This document shows positions 9,301 through 16,447 of a stretch of DNA of 37,394 bases, in pieces; the stretch's first letter is position 1, and every line of letters starts with the position of its first letter. Source of the stretch: Lentzea fradiae. Its GTDB lineage: Bacteria; Actinomycetota; Actinomycetes; Mycobacteriales; Pseudonocardiaceae. The DNA lies in contig NZ_FNCC01000028.1 of NCBI RefSeq assembly GCF_900100955.1, positions 1-37,394 on the forward strand. The letters are read 5' to 3'. The notes beneath the pieces are model-generated. The model worked only from the letters and a program-made list of their open reading frames with translations. It was not told the origin of the DNA and did no database searches. The position numbers and the translations under genes were made by a program.

Positions 9301-9984
9301 ATCACCTCGCCGGAGTGGTCGGGCTCGGAGACCGGCGGGCGCCGGTACTCGCCGTTCACGATCAACGTCGAGCGCCTCAAACCGTGGCACACGCTGACCG
9401 GTCGGCAGCACTTCTTCCTCGACCACGACTGGATGACCGAGATGGGAGAGCAACTGCCGGTGTTCCGGCCACCTCTCGACATGACGGCGCTGTTCGACGA
9501 ACCCGCCATCGGCGACCAGGGCGCGGAAGGGCTCACGGTGCGGTACCTCACCCCGCACTCCAAGTGGTCGATCCACTCCGAGTACCAGGACAACCTCTTC
9601 ATGCTCAGCCTCTCCCGCGGCGGGCAGACCATCTGGATGTCCGCGGAGGACGCGGCGAAGATCGGCGTGGCGGACAACGACTGGATCGAGGCGGTCAACC
9701 GCAACGGCGTCGTCGTGGCGAGGGCGATCGTGTCGCACCGGATGCCGGAGGGCACCGTGTACATGCACCACGCCCAGGACCGCCTGATCGACGTGCCCCG
9801 CAGCGAGACCTCCGGCAAGCGCGGCGGCATCCACAACTCGCTGACGCGGCTGCTGATCAAACCCAGCCACCTCATCGGCGGCTACGCCCAGCTGTCGTTC
9901 GCCTTCAACTACCTCGGCCCGACCGGGAACCAGCGCGACGAGGTCACCGTGATCCGGCGCCGCGGCCAGGAGGTGACGTACTGA
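6400..9984 (+). CDS. narG: Respiratory nitrate reductase, alpha (catalytic) subunit
   Basis: NarG reduces nitrate to nitrite at a Mo-bisMGD centre on the cytoplasmic face of the membrane, using electrons passed from NarI through NarH. The protein has 1194 residues (the E. coli enzyme has about 1247). The FS0 cluster ligands are visible as H56, C60, C64 and C99 (HGVNCTGSC ... RGCPRG). The YDWYADLP segment contains D229, the probable molybdenum ligand equivalent to E. coli Asp222. IMWGSNVPVTRTPDAHW and the C-terminal molybdopterin-binding regions are also present. The GTG at 6400 is chosen because AGGAGG lies at 6385-6390 and the protein starts STESDFIDAL like other NarG proteins; the frame is open much further upstream without homology. 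No twin-arginine export signal is needed or seen. Confidence 0.97.
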   Translation: MSTESDFIDALVRTRRFFTRAEVSEDLRTVHQIGGRAADEFYRDRWSHDKVVRSTHGVNCTGSCSWKVYVKDGIITWETQQTDYPSVGPDRPEYEPRGCPRGAAFSWYTYSPTRVRYPYVRGVLLDLYREAKARTGDPVLAWADIVDDPERSRRYKAARGKGGLVRASWDEATEMVAAAHVHTIKRWGPDRVAGFSPIPAMSMVSHASGARFVSLLGGSMLSFYDWYADLPVASPQVFGDQTDVPESGDWWDAGYLIMWGSNVPVTRTPDAHWMAEARYRGQKVVAVAPDYADNVKFADEWLAAAPGTDGALAMAMGHVVLKEFFVDRQVPYFTDYVKRYTDLPFLVKLERRGNTCVPGKFLTAADLYGPLGGENAAFKTVVFDDVKGTPVVPNGSLGFRYGDQGEGRWNLDLGDIDPRLSLEGADAVEVELPRFDADGSMLRGVPAQYVNGFLVTTVFDLMLAQYGVRREGLPGVWPTGYDDASEPYTPAWQEAVTGVPAKAAERIGREFAANAEESRGRSMILMGAGTNHWFHSDTIYRAFLALTTLTGCQGVNGGGWAHYVGQEKCRPITGWSQLAFGLDWSRPPRQMIQTAYWYLHTDQFRYDRFDSLGGKSTHELIAQSARMGWMPSYPTFDRNPLDLADDAEQSGRPAADHVVDELKSGRLRFACEDPDAPENFPRVLSVWRANLLGSSAKGNEYFLKHLLGTDSSLREDDVGAPTGKLDLLLSLDFRMTSTTIFSDVVLPAATWYEKHDLNTTDMHPFVHSFNPAISPPWQTRTDWAAFQAIAEVFSTLAEKHLGVRKDIVATPLLHDTPDELANPHGVVRDWKAGDCEPVPGVTMPRLTVVERDYTAIAAKMSALGPLADKLGATTKGITYDLGREVDYLTHKNGTIRGGPADGRPSLVRDVHACEAILALSGTTNGHLATQGFKKLERRTGTELADLAAEHEGKQITFADTQAAPVPVITSPEWSGSETGGRRYSPFTINVERLKPWHTLTGRQHFFLDHDWMTEMGEQLPVFRPPLDMTALFDEPAIGDQGAEGLTVRYLTPHSKWSIHSEYQDNLFMLSLSRGGQTIWMSAEDAAKIGVADNDWIEAVNRNGVVVARAIVSHRMPEGTVYMHHAQDRLIDVPRSETSGKRGGIHNSLTRLLIKPSHLIGGYAQLSFAFNYLGPTGNQRDEVTVIRRRGQEVTY

Positions 9985-11639
9985 TGCGAGTCATGGCACA
10001 GATGGCGATGGTCATGAACCTCGACAAGTGCATCGGCTGCCACACCTGCTCGGTCACCTGCAAGCAGACCTGGACCAACCGCTCCGGCGTCGAGTACGTG
10101 TGGTTCAACAACGTCGAGACACGTCCTGGACAGGGCTACCCGCGCACCTACGAGGACCAGGAACGCTGGCTCGGCGGCTGGACCCGCACCCGGCGCGGAC
10201 GGCTCACCCTGCGGTCCGGCGGCAGGCTGCGCAAGCTCCTGACCATCTTCAGCAACCCGAAACTGCCGAGCATCCAGGACTACTACGAGCCCTGGACCTA
10301 CGACTACGACATCCTCACAACCGCGCCGCTGCAAGAGCACACACCGGTCGCCCGGCCCCGTTCGCTGATCACCGGCGAGCACACGAAGATCGAGTGGTCG
10401 GCCAACTGGGACGACAACCTCGCCGGTGCACCCGAGCTCGCGACGCGGGACCCGTTGATCAAGGGCATCGAGGACAAGGTCCGGTTCGAGTTCGAGCAGA
10501 CCTTCATGTTCTACCTGCCCCGCATCTGCGAACACTGCCTCAACCCGTCGTGCGCCGCGTCGTGCCCGTCCGGGGCGATCTACAAGCGCACCGAGGACGG
10601 CATCGTGCTCGTCGACCAAGACCGCTGCCGCGGCTGGCGCATGTGCGTCTCAGGCTGCCCCTACAAGAAGGTCTACTTCAACCACCGCACCGGCAAAGCC
10701 GAGAAGTGCACCTTCTGCTTCCCGCGCGTCGAGGTCGGGCTGCCGACCGTGTGCGCGGAGACGTGCGTCGGCCGGCTGCGGTACATCGGGCTGGTCCTCT
10801 ACGACGCCGACAAGGTCCTCGCGGCTGCGTCTGTCGCGGAGGAGCACGACCTCCTCGAAGCCCAGCGCCAGGTGTTCCTCGACCCGCAGGACCCCGACGT
10901 CGTGCGGGCGGCCGAGCAAACCGGCATCCCGCGGGACTGGATCGAAGCGGCACAACGGTCACCGATCCACGCGCTGATCAACACCTACCGCGTGGCGCTG
11001 CCACTGCACCCGGAGTACCGCACCATGCCGATGGTCTGGTACATCCCGCCGCTGTCCCCCGTCGTGGACGTCATCCGCGACACCGGCCACGACGCCGAGG
11101 ACCACGGCAACCTGTTCGCCGCCATCGACGCGTTGCGCATCCCGGTCGAATACCTGGCCAGGCTGTTCACCGCGGGCGATCCCGAGCCGGTGAACTCGGT
11201 GCTGCGCAAGCTGGCGGCAATGCGCAGCTACATGCGGGACATCAACCTCGGCCGCGAACCACGCGAGGAGATCGCGGCCGGAGCAGGCATGACCGGAGAG
11301 CAGGTCTATGACATGTACCGGTTGCTGGCGCTGGCCAAGTACGAGGACCGCTACGTCATCCCGCCCGCGCACGCCGAACAGGCGCACGGGCTGGAGGAGC
11401 TGGCGACCGAGTGCAGCCTCGACTACGACGGCGGTCCCGGCATGGGCGGCTCCGGCCCGTTCGGGGAGAGCTCCGGCGGAGTCTCCCCCATCGCCGTCGA
11501 GAACTTCCGGATGCTGCGAGACCGTCAGTCCAGCGACACGATGGCAGCCCCCGACGAGAAAGCCCACCGCGTCAACCTCCTCAACTGGGACGGCAAGGGC
11601 CGCCCGGAAGGGCTCTTCCCACCGAGGAGGCAGCCGTGA
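9984..11639 (+). CDS. narH: Respiratory nitrate reductase, beta (Fe-S) subunit
   Basis: NarH carries electrons from the NarI haems to NarG through one [3Fe-4S] and three [4Fe-4S] clusters. The protein has 551 residues. The cysteine groups are clear: C16/C19/C22/C26 in CIGCHTCSVTC, then CEHCLNPSCAASCPSG, CRGWRMCVSGCP (the Trp replaces a cysteine and marks the [3Fe-4S] site) and KCTFCFPRVEVGLPTVCAETC. The first group has the same residue numbers as E. coli NarH. The ATG overlaps the last base of the narG stop (TGATG) and follows AGGAGGTGA. The 3' end overlaps narJ by four bases. Confidence 0.97.
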   Translation: MRVMAQMAMVMNLDKCIGCHTCSVTCKQTWTNRSGVEYVWFNNVETRPGQGYPRTYEDQERWLGGWTRTRRGRLTLRSGGRLRKLLTIFSNPKLPSIQDYYEPWTYDYDILTTAPLQEHTPVARPRSLITGEHTKIEWSANWDDNLAGAPELATRDPLIKGIEDKVRFEFEQTFMFYLPRICEHCLNPSCAASCPSGAIYKRTEDGIVLVDQDRCRGWRMCVSGCPYKKVYFNHRTGKAEKCTFCFPRVEVGLPTVCAETCVGRLRYIGLVLYDADKVLAAASVAEEHDLLEAQRQVFLDPQDPDVVRAAEQTGIPRDWIEAAQRSPIHALINTYRVALPLHPEYRTMPMVWYIPPLSPVVDVIRDTGHDAEDHGNLFAAIDALRIPVEYLARLFTAGDPEPVNSVLRKLAAMRSYMRDINLGREPREEIAAGAGMTGEQVYDMYRLLALAKYEDRYVIPPAHAEQAHGLEELATECSLDYDGGPGMGGSGPFGESSGGVSPIAVENFRMLRDRQSSDTMAAPDEKAHRVNLLNWDGKGRPEGLFPPRRQP

Positions 11640-12229
11640 TCGCGTGGCAGATCCAATCCCTGCTGATGAGCTATCCCGACGCGCAGCTCCTCAGCCGCAC
11701 ACCTCTCCTCCGCCGTGCCGCCGAGACGTTGCCGGTCACGATCGGCGCTCCGTTGCCGAGGTTCCTCGACCACCTCGACCGCACACCGCTGACCGAACTC
11801 GAAGCCGACTACGTCGCGACGTTCGACCACCGCAAGAAGTTCAGCCCCTACCTGACCTACTTCGCGTACGGGGACACACGCAAACGCGGGATGGCGTTGC
11901 TGCGGTTCAAGCACGCCTACCGAGCGGCCGGCCTGGAACTCGACGACAGCGAACTGCCCGACCACCTCTCGGTCGTGCTGGAGTTCGCGGCGACCGGCGA
12001 CCCCGTTCAGGGACAACGGCTTCTCGTTGAACACCGCGCCGGTCTCGAACTGATGCGGCTCGGTCTCCAGGAGGCCGGATCGCCCTACGCCGCGGTGCTC
12101 GCGTCAGTCTCCGCCACGCTGCCTCCCCTGCGCGGGCACGACCGCGAGGCCATCGCTCGCCTCGCCGCGCAGGGACCGCCGGAGGAGGAGGTCGGCCTGG
12201 CGCCGTACATGCTGGAGGGAACCCGATGA
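11636..12229 (+). CDS. narJ: Nitrate reductase assembly chaperone (delta)
   Basis: NarJ is a TorD/NarJ-family chaperone that holds apo-NarG for cofactor insertion and is not part of the final enzyme. The protein has 197 residues, and the family features LLMSYPD near the start and ELEADYVATFDHRKKFSPYL followed by TYFAYGDTRKRG are clear. The GTG at 11636 overlaps the narH stop (GTGA) and is preceded by GAGGAGG at 11624-11630. The longer upstream reading frame is a shadow of narH. The 3' end overlaps narI by four bases. Confidence 0.95.
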   Translation: MIAWQIQSLLMSYPDAQLLSRTPLLRRAAETLPVTIGAPLPRFLDHLDRTPLTELEADYVATFDHRKKFSPYLTYFAYGDTRKRGMALLRFKHAYRAAGLELDDSELPDHLSVVLEFAATGDPVQGQRLLVEHRAGLELMRLGLQEAGSPYAAVLASVSATLPPLRGHDREAIARLAAQGPPEEEVGLAPYMLEGTR

Positions 12230-12954
12230 CCGCACTCCAGATCCTGCTGTGGGTCGCCCTGCCCTACGTGGCGATGGCCGTGTTCGTCGTGGGCCACATC
12301 TGGCGCTACCGCTACGACAAGTTCGGCTGGACCACACGTTCCTCCCAGCTCTACGAGAACCGGCTGCTGCGATTGGGCAGTCCGCTGTTCCACTTCGGCA
12401 TCCTGTTCGTGGTGCTGGGCCACATCGGCGGTGTGCTGATCCCGAAGTCGTGGACCGAGGCTGCCGGGATCAGCGAGTCCGTGTACCACGCGCTCGCCGT
12501 GACGCTGGGTGTCATCGCCGGGGCGATGACACTGGCGGGAGCGGCGATCCTCGTCTACCGCAGGCGCACCGTCGGACCGGTCTTCTCCGCCACGACGCGC
12601 AACGACAAGGCCATGTACGTCCTGCTGGTCGGCACGATCGTGCTCGGCCTCGGCACCACCGTGCTCGGCAACCTGACCGACCACCCGCACGACTACCGCG
12701 AGACCGTCTCGCCCTGGTTCCGCTCGATCTTCTACTTCCAGCCGAAACCCGAGCTGATGGCCCAGGCACCGCTCGGGTTCCAGCTGCACGTGCTCTCCGC
12801 GTGGGCGCTCGCCGCCTTCTGGCCGTTCAGCCGCCTCGTGCACGTCTTCTCCGCCCCGGTGGGCTACCTGACCCGCCCGTACATCGTCTACCGAAGCCGG
12901 GACGCCCACCTGGGCACCCGCTCACCCCAGCGAGGATGGGAACGTACGACATGA
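12226..12954 (+). CDS. narI: Respiratory nitrate reductase, gamma (cytochrome b) subunit
   Basis: NarI is the membrane dihaem cytochrome b that oxidises quinol (menaquinol in actinobacteria) and anchors NarGH. The protein has 242 residues with five likely membrane spans. Haem-ligand histidines are found at H56 and H66 (SPLFHFGILFVVLGHIGG) and at H188 and H206 (GFQLHVLSAW ... FSRLVHVFS), nearly the same numbering as E. coli NarI (56, 66, 187, 205). ATGA overlaps join it to narJ upstream and to the cupin gene downstream, so narGHJI and the cupin are probably one transcript. Confidence 0.96.
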   Translation: MTALQILLWVALPYVAMAVFVVGHIWRYRYDKFGWTTRSSQLYENRLLRLGSPLFHFGILFVVLGHIGGVLIPKSWTEAAGISESVYHALAVTLGVIAGAMTLAGAAILVYRRRTVGPVFSATTRNDKAMYVLLVGTIVLGLGTTVLGNLTDHPHDYRETVSPWFRSIFYFQPKPELMAQAPLGFQLHVLSAWALAAFWPFSRLVHVFSAPVGYLTRPYIVYRSRDAHLGTRSPQRGWERTT

Positions 12955-13286
12955 CCGAACACCCCGCCGTCACCCAGCTCGACGCCCTGGCAGGCGACCT
13001 GCTCGACCAAGCCCGCACCACCTCGGCCAAGCGAACGGCCAGGACCCTGGTGACCGGAAGCTCCCTTCGTGCCACCCTGATCGCCTTGGCCGAAGGCTCC
13101 GAGCTGGCCGAGCACGACGCCCCCGCCGCTGCCACGCTGCAGGTCGTCACCGGCCGGGTCCAGCTGTACACGAGCGAACACGAGCAGACGGTCGAAAATG
13201 GCCAGCTCGCCGTCATCCCGCCACTGCGGCACGGCCTGAAGGCGCTGGCAGACTCGGTCGTCCTCCTGACCGTCGCTCTCCGCTGA
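12951..13286 (+). CDS. Small cupin-fold protein, last gene of the nar operon
   Basis: This 111-residue protein has a cupin pattern: GSSLRATLIALAEGSELAEH (the strand ending in a conserved His), then LQVVTGRVQLYTSE, then NGQLAVIPPLRHGLKALADS and VVLLTVAL. The metal-ligand set is reduced: only the histidines in LAEHD and PLRHG are obvious, so it may sense or bind a small ligand rather than catalyse. The ATG overlaps the narI stop (ATGA), and GAGGATGGGAA lies upstream. A perfect GC-rich palindrome follows eight bases after its stop. The position implies a role in nitrate respiration or in the hypoxia response, but no function is known. Confidence 0.8.
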   Translation: MTEHPAVTQLDALAGDLLDQARTTSAKRTARTLVTGSSLRATLIALAEGSELAEHDAPAAATLQVVTGRVQLYTSEHEQTVENGQLAVIPPLRHGLKALADSVVLLTVALR

Positions 13287-13293
13287 CCGGGCT

Positions 13294-13317
13294 GGGCCGG
13301 GACCATGGTCCCGGCCC
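13294..13317. promoter_or_regulatory. Perfect 24-bp palindrome with DosR-type core (GGGAC-CATG-GTCCC)
   Basis: Bases 13294-13317 are a perfect inverted repeat centred on GGGACCATGGTCCC. The arm sequence and four-base spacing match the core of DosR/DevR boxes exactly (GGGAC-N4-GTCCC). It lies 54 bases before the pflB ATG. Read as RNA it would also fold into a 10-bp GC-rich stem with a 4-base loop just after the cupin stop, though no T-run follows. It could therefore be the hypoxia operator of pflBA, a 3'-end hairpin of the nar operon, or both. Confidence 0.6.
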
Positions 13318-13371
13318 TGTCACCGCCCGGGGTCTCTGTCGCCAGAACCGCCACAGGACGACCGTGGAGGT

Positions 13372-15642
13372 ATGAGACCTGGCGCAGTGATCGAAGAAAC
13401 CTCACTCCGGGCGGCCGGCTCCGCGTGGCAGGGCTTCCGCCCAGGCCGGTGGGCCGACGAGATCGACGTTCGCGACTTCATCCAGGCCAACTACTCGCCC
13501 TACACCGGAGACTCGGCCTTCCTGGCCGGCCCGACCCCGCGCACGACCGCGCTGTGGAAGCGGCTCACGACGATGTTCGTGGACGAGCGGGCCCGCGGCA
13601 TCTACGACGTCGACACGCACACCCCGTCGTCCATCACCGCCCACGCACCCGGCTACATCGACCGCGAGCACGAGCTCATCGTCGGTTTGCAGACCGACGC
13701 GCCCCTCAAGCGCGCGATCATGCCGCAGGGCGGGCTGCGCATCGTGGAGTCCGGCCTCAAGACCTACGGCTACGAGCTCGACCCGCAGGTACGGAAGATC
13801 TTCACCCAGTACCGCAAGACGCACAACGACGGCGTCTTCGACGCCTACACCGCGGAGATCCGCCGAGCCCGCAAAGCCGGCATCATCACAGGACTCCCCG
13901 ACGCCTACGGCCGCGGCCGGATCATCGGCGACTACCGTCGTGTCGCGCTCTACGGCGTCGACCGGCTGATCACGGCGAAGGAGGCCGAGCGGGCGGCGCT
14001 GGACGAGCTGTGGTCCACGGAGGACGTGATCCGCGACCGCGAAGAACTCGCCGAGCAGATCCGTGCGCTCGAGGAACTGCGGCAGATGGCCGCCTCCTAC
14101 GGCCACGACATCTCCGGGCCGGCCACCACCGGCCGTGAAGCGGTGCAGTGGCTCTACTTCGCCTACCTCGCCGCCGTGAAGGAGCAGAACGGCGCCGCCA
14201 TGTCGCTGGGCCGCACGTCGACGTTCCTCGACGTTTACCTCCAGCGCGACCTGGACGAAGGACGGCTCACCGAGAGTGAGGCGCAGGAGCTCGTCGACGA
14301 CCTGGTGATCAAGCTGCGCATCGTCCGGTTCCTCCGTACCCCCGAATACGACCAGCTCTTCTCCGGCGACCCGACCTGGGTCACCGAGTCCATCGGCGGA
14401 ATGGGCTCCGACGGCCGCCCGCTCGTCACCCGCACGAGCTTCCGGTTCCTGCAGACCCTCTACAACCTCGGCCCCGCGCCCGAACCCAACCTGACCGTCC
14501 TCTGGTCGTCCCACCTGCCCGAGGGCTTCAAGCGGTTCTGCGCGAAGGTCTCCATCGACACCAGCTCCATCCAGTACGAGAACGACGAGCTGATCCGTCC
14601 GCGCTTCAGCGACGACACCGCCATCGCCTGCTGCGTCTCCGCCATGCGCGTCGGCGAGCAGATGCAGCTGTTCGGCGCCCGCGTCAACCTCGCCAAGGCC
14701 CTGCTCTACGCGATCAACGGCGGCCGCGACGAAATCTCCGGAGTCCAGGTGGCACCGGCCTCCCCGCCGCTCACCGGCGAGTACCTCGACGCCAACGAGG
14801 TGCGTGCCGCGTTCGACAGGATGACCGACTGGCTGGCCAAGACCTACGTCGAAGCGCTCAACATCATCCACTCCATGCACGACAAGTGCGCCTACGAACG
14901 CATCGAGATGGCCCTGCACGACCACCCCGTCCAGCGCCTGCTCGGCTGCGGCGTCGCGGGCCTCTCGGTCGTCGCCGACAGCCTCTCCGCCATCCAGCAC
15001 GCCCGAGTCAGGGTGATCCGCGACGAGACCGGCCTCGCCGTCGACTACGCCGTCGAGGGTGACTTCCCCAAGTACGGCAACAACGACGACCGAGCCGACG
15101 CCATCGCGGTGGACCTCGTCGAGGACTTCATGACCAAGGTGCGCCGCTACCCCGCACACCGCGATGCCGTGCACACCCAGTCCGTCCTCACCATCACGTC
15201 GAACGTCGTCTACGGCAAGCACACCGGCAACACCCCGGACGGCCGCCGCGCCGGCGAACCGTTCGCACCCGGAGCCAACCCGATGAACGGCCGCGACAAG
15301 CACGGCTTGGTCGCCGCCGCCCTGTCCGTCGCCAAGCTCCCCTACGACCAGGCCCAGGACGGCATCTCGCTCACCGCGAGCATCACGCCCACCGGCCTCG
15401 GCCGCACCGCCGACGAACAGGTCACCAACCTCGTCGGCGTGCTCGACGCCTACACCGACGCCGGCGGGTTTCACCTCAACGCCAACGTCCTCAACCGCGA
15501 AACCCTGCTCGACGCCATGGCACACCCCGAAAACCACCCGCAGCTGACGATCCGCGTCTCGGGCTACGCGGTGAACTTCATCCGCCTCACTCCCGAGCAG
15601 CAGCGCGACGTCATCAACCGAACCTTCCACGAGTCGCTGTGA
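13372..15642 (+). CDS. pflB: Pyruvate formate-lyase (glycyl radical enzyme)
   Basis: PflB splits pyruvate + CoA into acetyl-CoA + formate without oxygen, using a protein glycyl radical. The protein has 756 residues (E. coli PflB has 760). The active-site cysteine pair is C420/C421 in TAIACCVSAM, and the glycyl radical loop is RVSGYAVNF with G731, close to E. coli Cys418/419 and Gly734. The RRAGEPFAPGANPMNGRD segment is also diagnostic of true PFL rather than a diol dehydratase-like relative. The ATG at 13372 has GGAGG only one base away; a GTG at 13387 is a possible alternative start. Its stop overlaps the activase start (GTGA). PFL is oxygen-sensitive and unusual in mainly aerobic actinomycetes. 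Confidence 0.95.
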   Translation: MRPGAVIEETSLRAAGSAWQGFRPGRWADEIDVRDFIQANYSPYTGDSAFLAGPTPRTTALWKRLTTMFVDERARGIYDVDTHTPSSITAHAPGYIDREHELIVGLQTDAPLKRAIMPQGGLRIVESGLKTYGYELDPQVRKIFTQYRKTHNDGVFDAYTAEIRRARKAGIITGLPDAYGRGRIIGDYRRVALYGVDRLITAKEAERAALDELWSTEDVIRDREELAEQIRALEELRQMAASYGHDISGPATTGREAVQWLYFAYLAAVKEQNGAAMSLGRTSTFLDVYLQRDLDEGRLTESEAQELVDDLVIKLRIVRFLRTPEYDQLFSGDPTWVTESIGGMGSDGRPLVTRTSFRFLQTLYNLGPAPEPNLTVLWSSHLPEGFKRFCAKVSIDTSSIQYENDELIRPRFSDDTAIACCVSAMRVGEQMQLFGARVNLAKALLYAINGGRDEISGVQVAPASPPLTGEYLDANEVRAAFDRMTDWLAKTYVEALNIIHSMHDKCAYERIEMALHDHPVQRLLGCGVAGLSVVADSLSAIQHARVRVIRDETGLAVDYAVEGDFPKYGNNDDRADAIAVDLVEDFMTKVRRYPAHRDAVHTQSVLTITSNVVYGKHTGNTPDGRRAGEPFAPGANPMNGRDKHGLVAAALSVAKLPYDQAQDGISLTASITPTGLGRTADEQVTNLVGVLDAYTDAGGFHLNANVLNRETLLDAMAHPENHPQLTIRVSGYAVNFIRLTPEQQRDVINRTFHESL

Positions 15643-16367
15643 ACACCGGGTCGGTCCACTCGTGGGACATCGCCACCTCGGTCGACGGACCGGGTACCCG
15701 CTTCGTGCTCTTCCTGAGCGGGTGCCCGCTCCGCTGCCTGTACTGCCACAACCCGGACACGTGGCACATGCGCGACGGCCATCGCATGACCGTCGACGAG
15801 GTCGCCGCCGAGATGAGCAAGTACGTCCGTTTCATCAAAGTCGCCGGCGGCGGCATGACCATCAGCGGCGGAGAACCACTGCTGCAACCGGCCTTCACCG
15901 CCGCGCTCTTCCGCCGCGCCAAGGAGCTCGGCCTGCACACTGCGCTCGACACCTCGGGGTTCCTCGGCGCGCGAGCCTCGGACGAACTGCTCGCTGACAC
16001 CGACCTCGTCCTGCTCGACATCAAGTCGTGGGACCCGGCGACCTACCGGCGCGTCACCCGCGGCGAGGTGGCACCCACTCTCACCTTCGCCCGTCGGCTC
16101 GCCGACATGGGCAAACCCATGTGGGTGCGGTTCGTCCTCGTGCCAGGCCACACCGACGACCCGGCCAACATCGAGGGCATCGCCCGGTTCGTCTCCACGC
16201 TCGACACCGTGGAACGCGTCGAGGTGCTGCCGTTCCACAAGCTCGGCGCACCGAAGTACGCCGCTCTCGGCATCCCGTTCCCGCTCGAGAACACCCCCAC
16301 CCCCGACGCCGAACTGGTGCGGCGAGTCCGCAGCCAGTTCTCTGATCGCGGCGTGCCGGTGCACTGA
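15639..16367 (+). CDS. pflA: Pyruvate formate-lyase activating enzyme (radical SAM)
   Basis: This radical SAM enzyme abstracts hydrogen from the PflB radical glycine, using S-adenosylmethionine and a [4Fe-4S] cluster. The protein has 242 residues. The cluster cysteines are C29, C33 and C36 in SGCPLRCLYCHNPD, identical in spacing and number to E. coli PflA, and the GGGMTISGGEPLLQ SAM-binding segment follows. The GTG start overlaps the pflB stop by four bases, so the two are translationally coupled. A further gene start with its own ribosome-binding site lies 32 bases downstream but is destroyed by an insertion sequence. Confidence 0.95.
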   Translation: MNTGSVHSWDIATSVDGPGTRFVLFLSGCPLRCLYCHNPDTWHMRDGHRMTVDEVAAEMSKYVRFIKVAGGGMTISGGEPLLQPAFTAALFRRAKELGLHTALDTSGFLGARASDELLADTDLVLLDIKSWDPATYRRVTRGEVAPTLTFARRLADMGKPMWVRFVLVPGHTDDPANIEGIARFVSTLDTVERVEVLPFHKLGAPKYAALGIPFPLENTPTPDAELVRRVRSQFSDRGVPVH

Positions 16368-16399
16368 TCCCAGCATCTTCAAGCCGATAGGAGGGCACC

Positions 16400-16433
16400 A
16401 TGACCAGCAGCAGGGCACAGCGCGGCGGCTACC
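16400..16433 (+). pseudogene. 5' stub of a gene cut by the IS element
   Basis: GATAGGAGGG is followed four bases later by ATG at 16400, a very good translation start, 32 bases after pflA. Only 11 codons (MTSSRAQRGGY) remain before the left end of the IS3-family element at 16434. Translation would then run into IS sequence. The lost gene was probably the third gene of the pfl operon. The rest is not recognisable on the far side of the insertion, so its product is unknown. Confidence 0.55.
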
Positions 16434-16443
16434 TGTTGGACAC
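16434..16443 (+). repeat. Left terminal inverted repeat of the IS3-family element
   Basis: TGTTGGACAC is the exact reverse complement of the right end at 17699-17708. It lies just outside the orfB stop (16448-16450). Confidence 0.82.
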
Positions 16444-16447
16444 GAGG

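Noticed and set aside
13402..15630. Long minus-strand open frame across pflB
   Set aside because: The plus strand encodes a full PflB with active-site motifs; the antisense frame has Val/Gly/Asp-rich, low-complexity composition caused by third-position GC.
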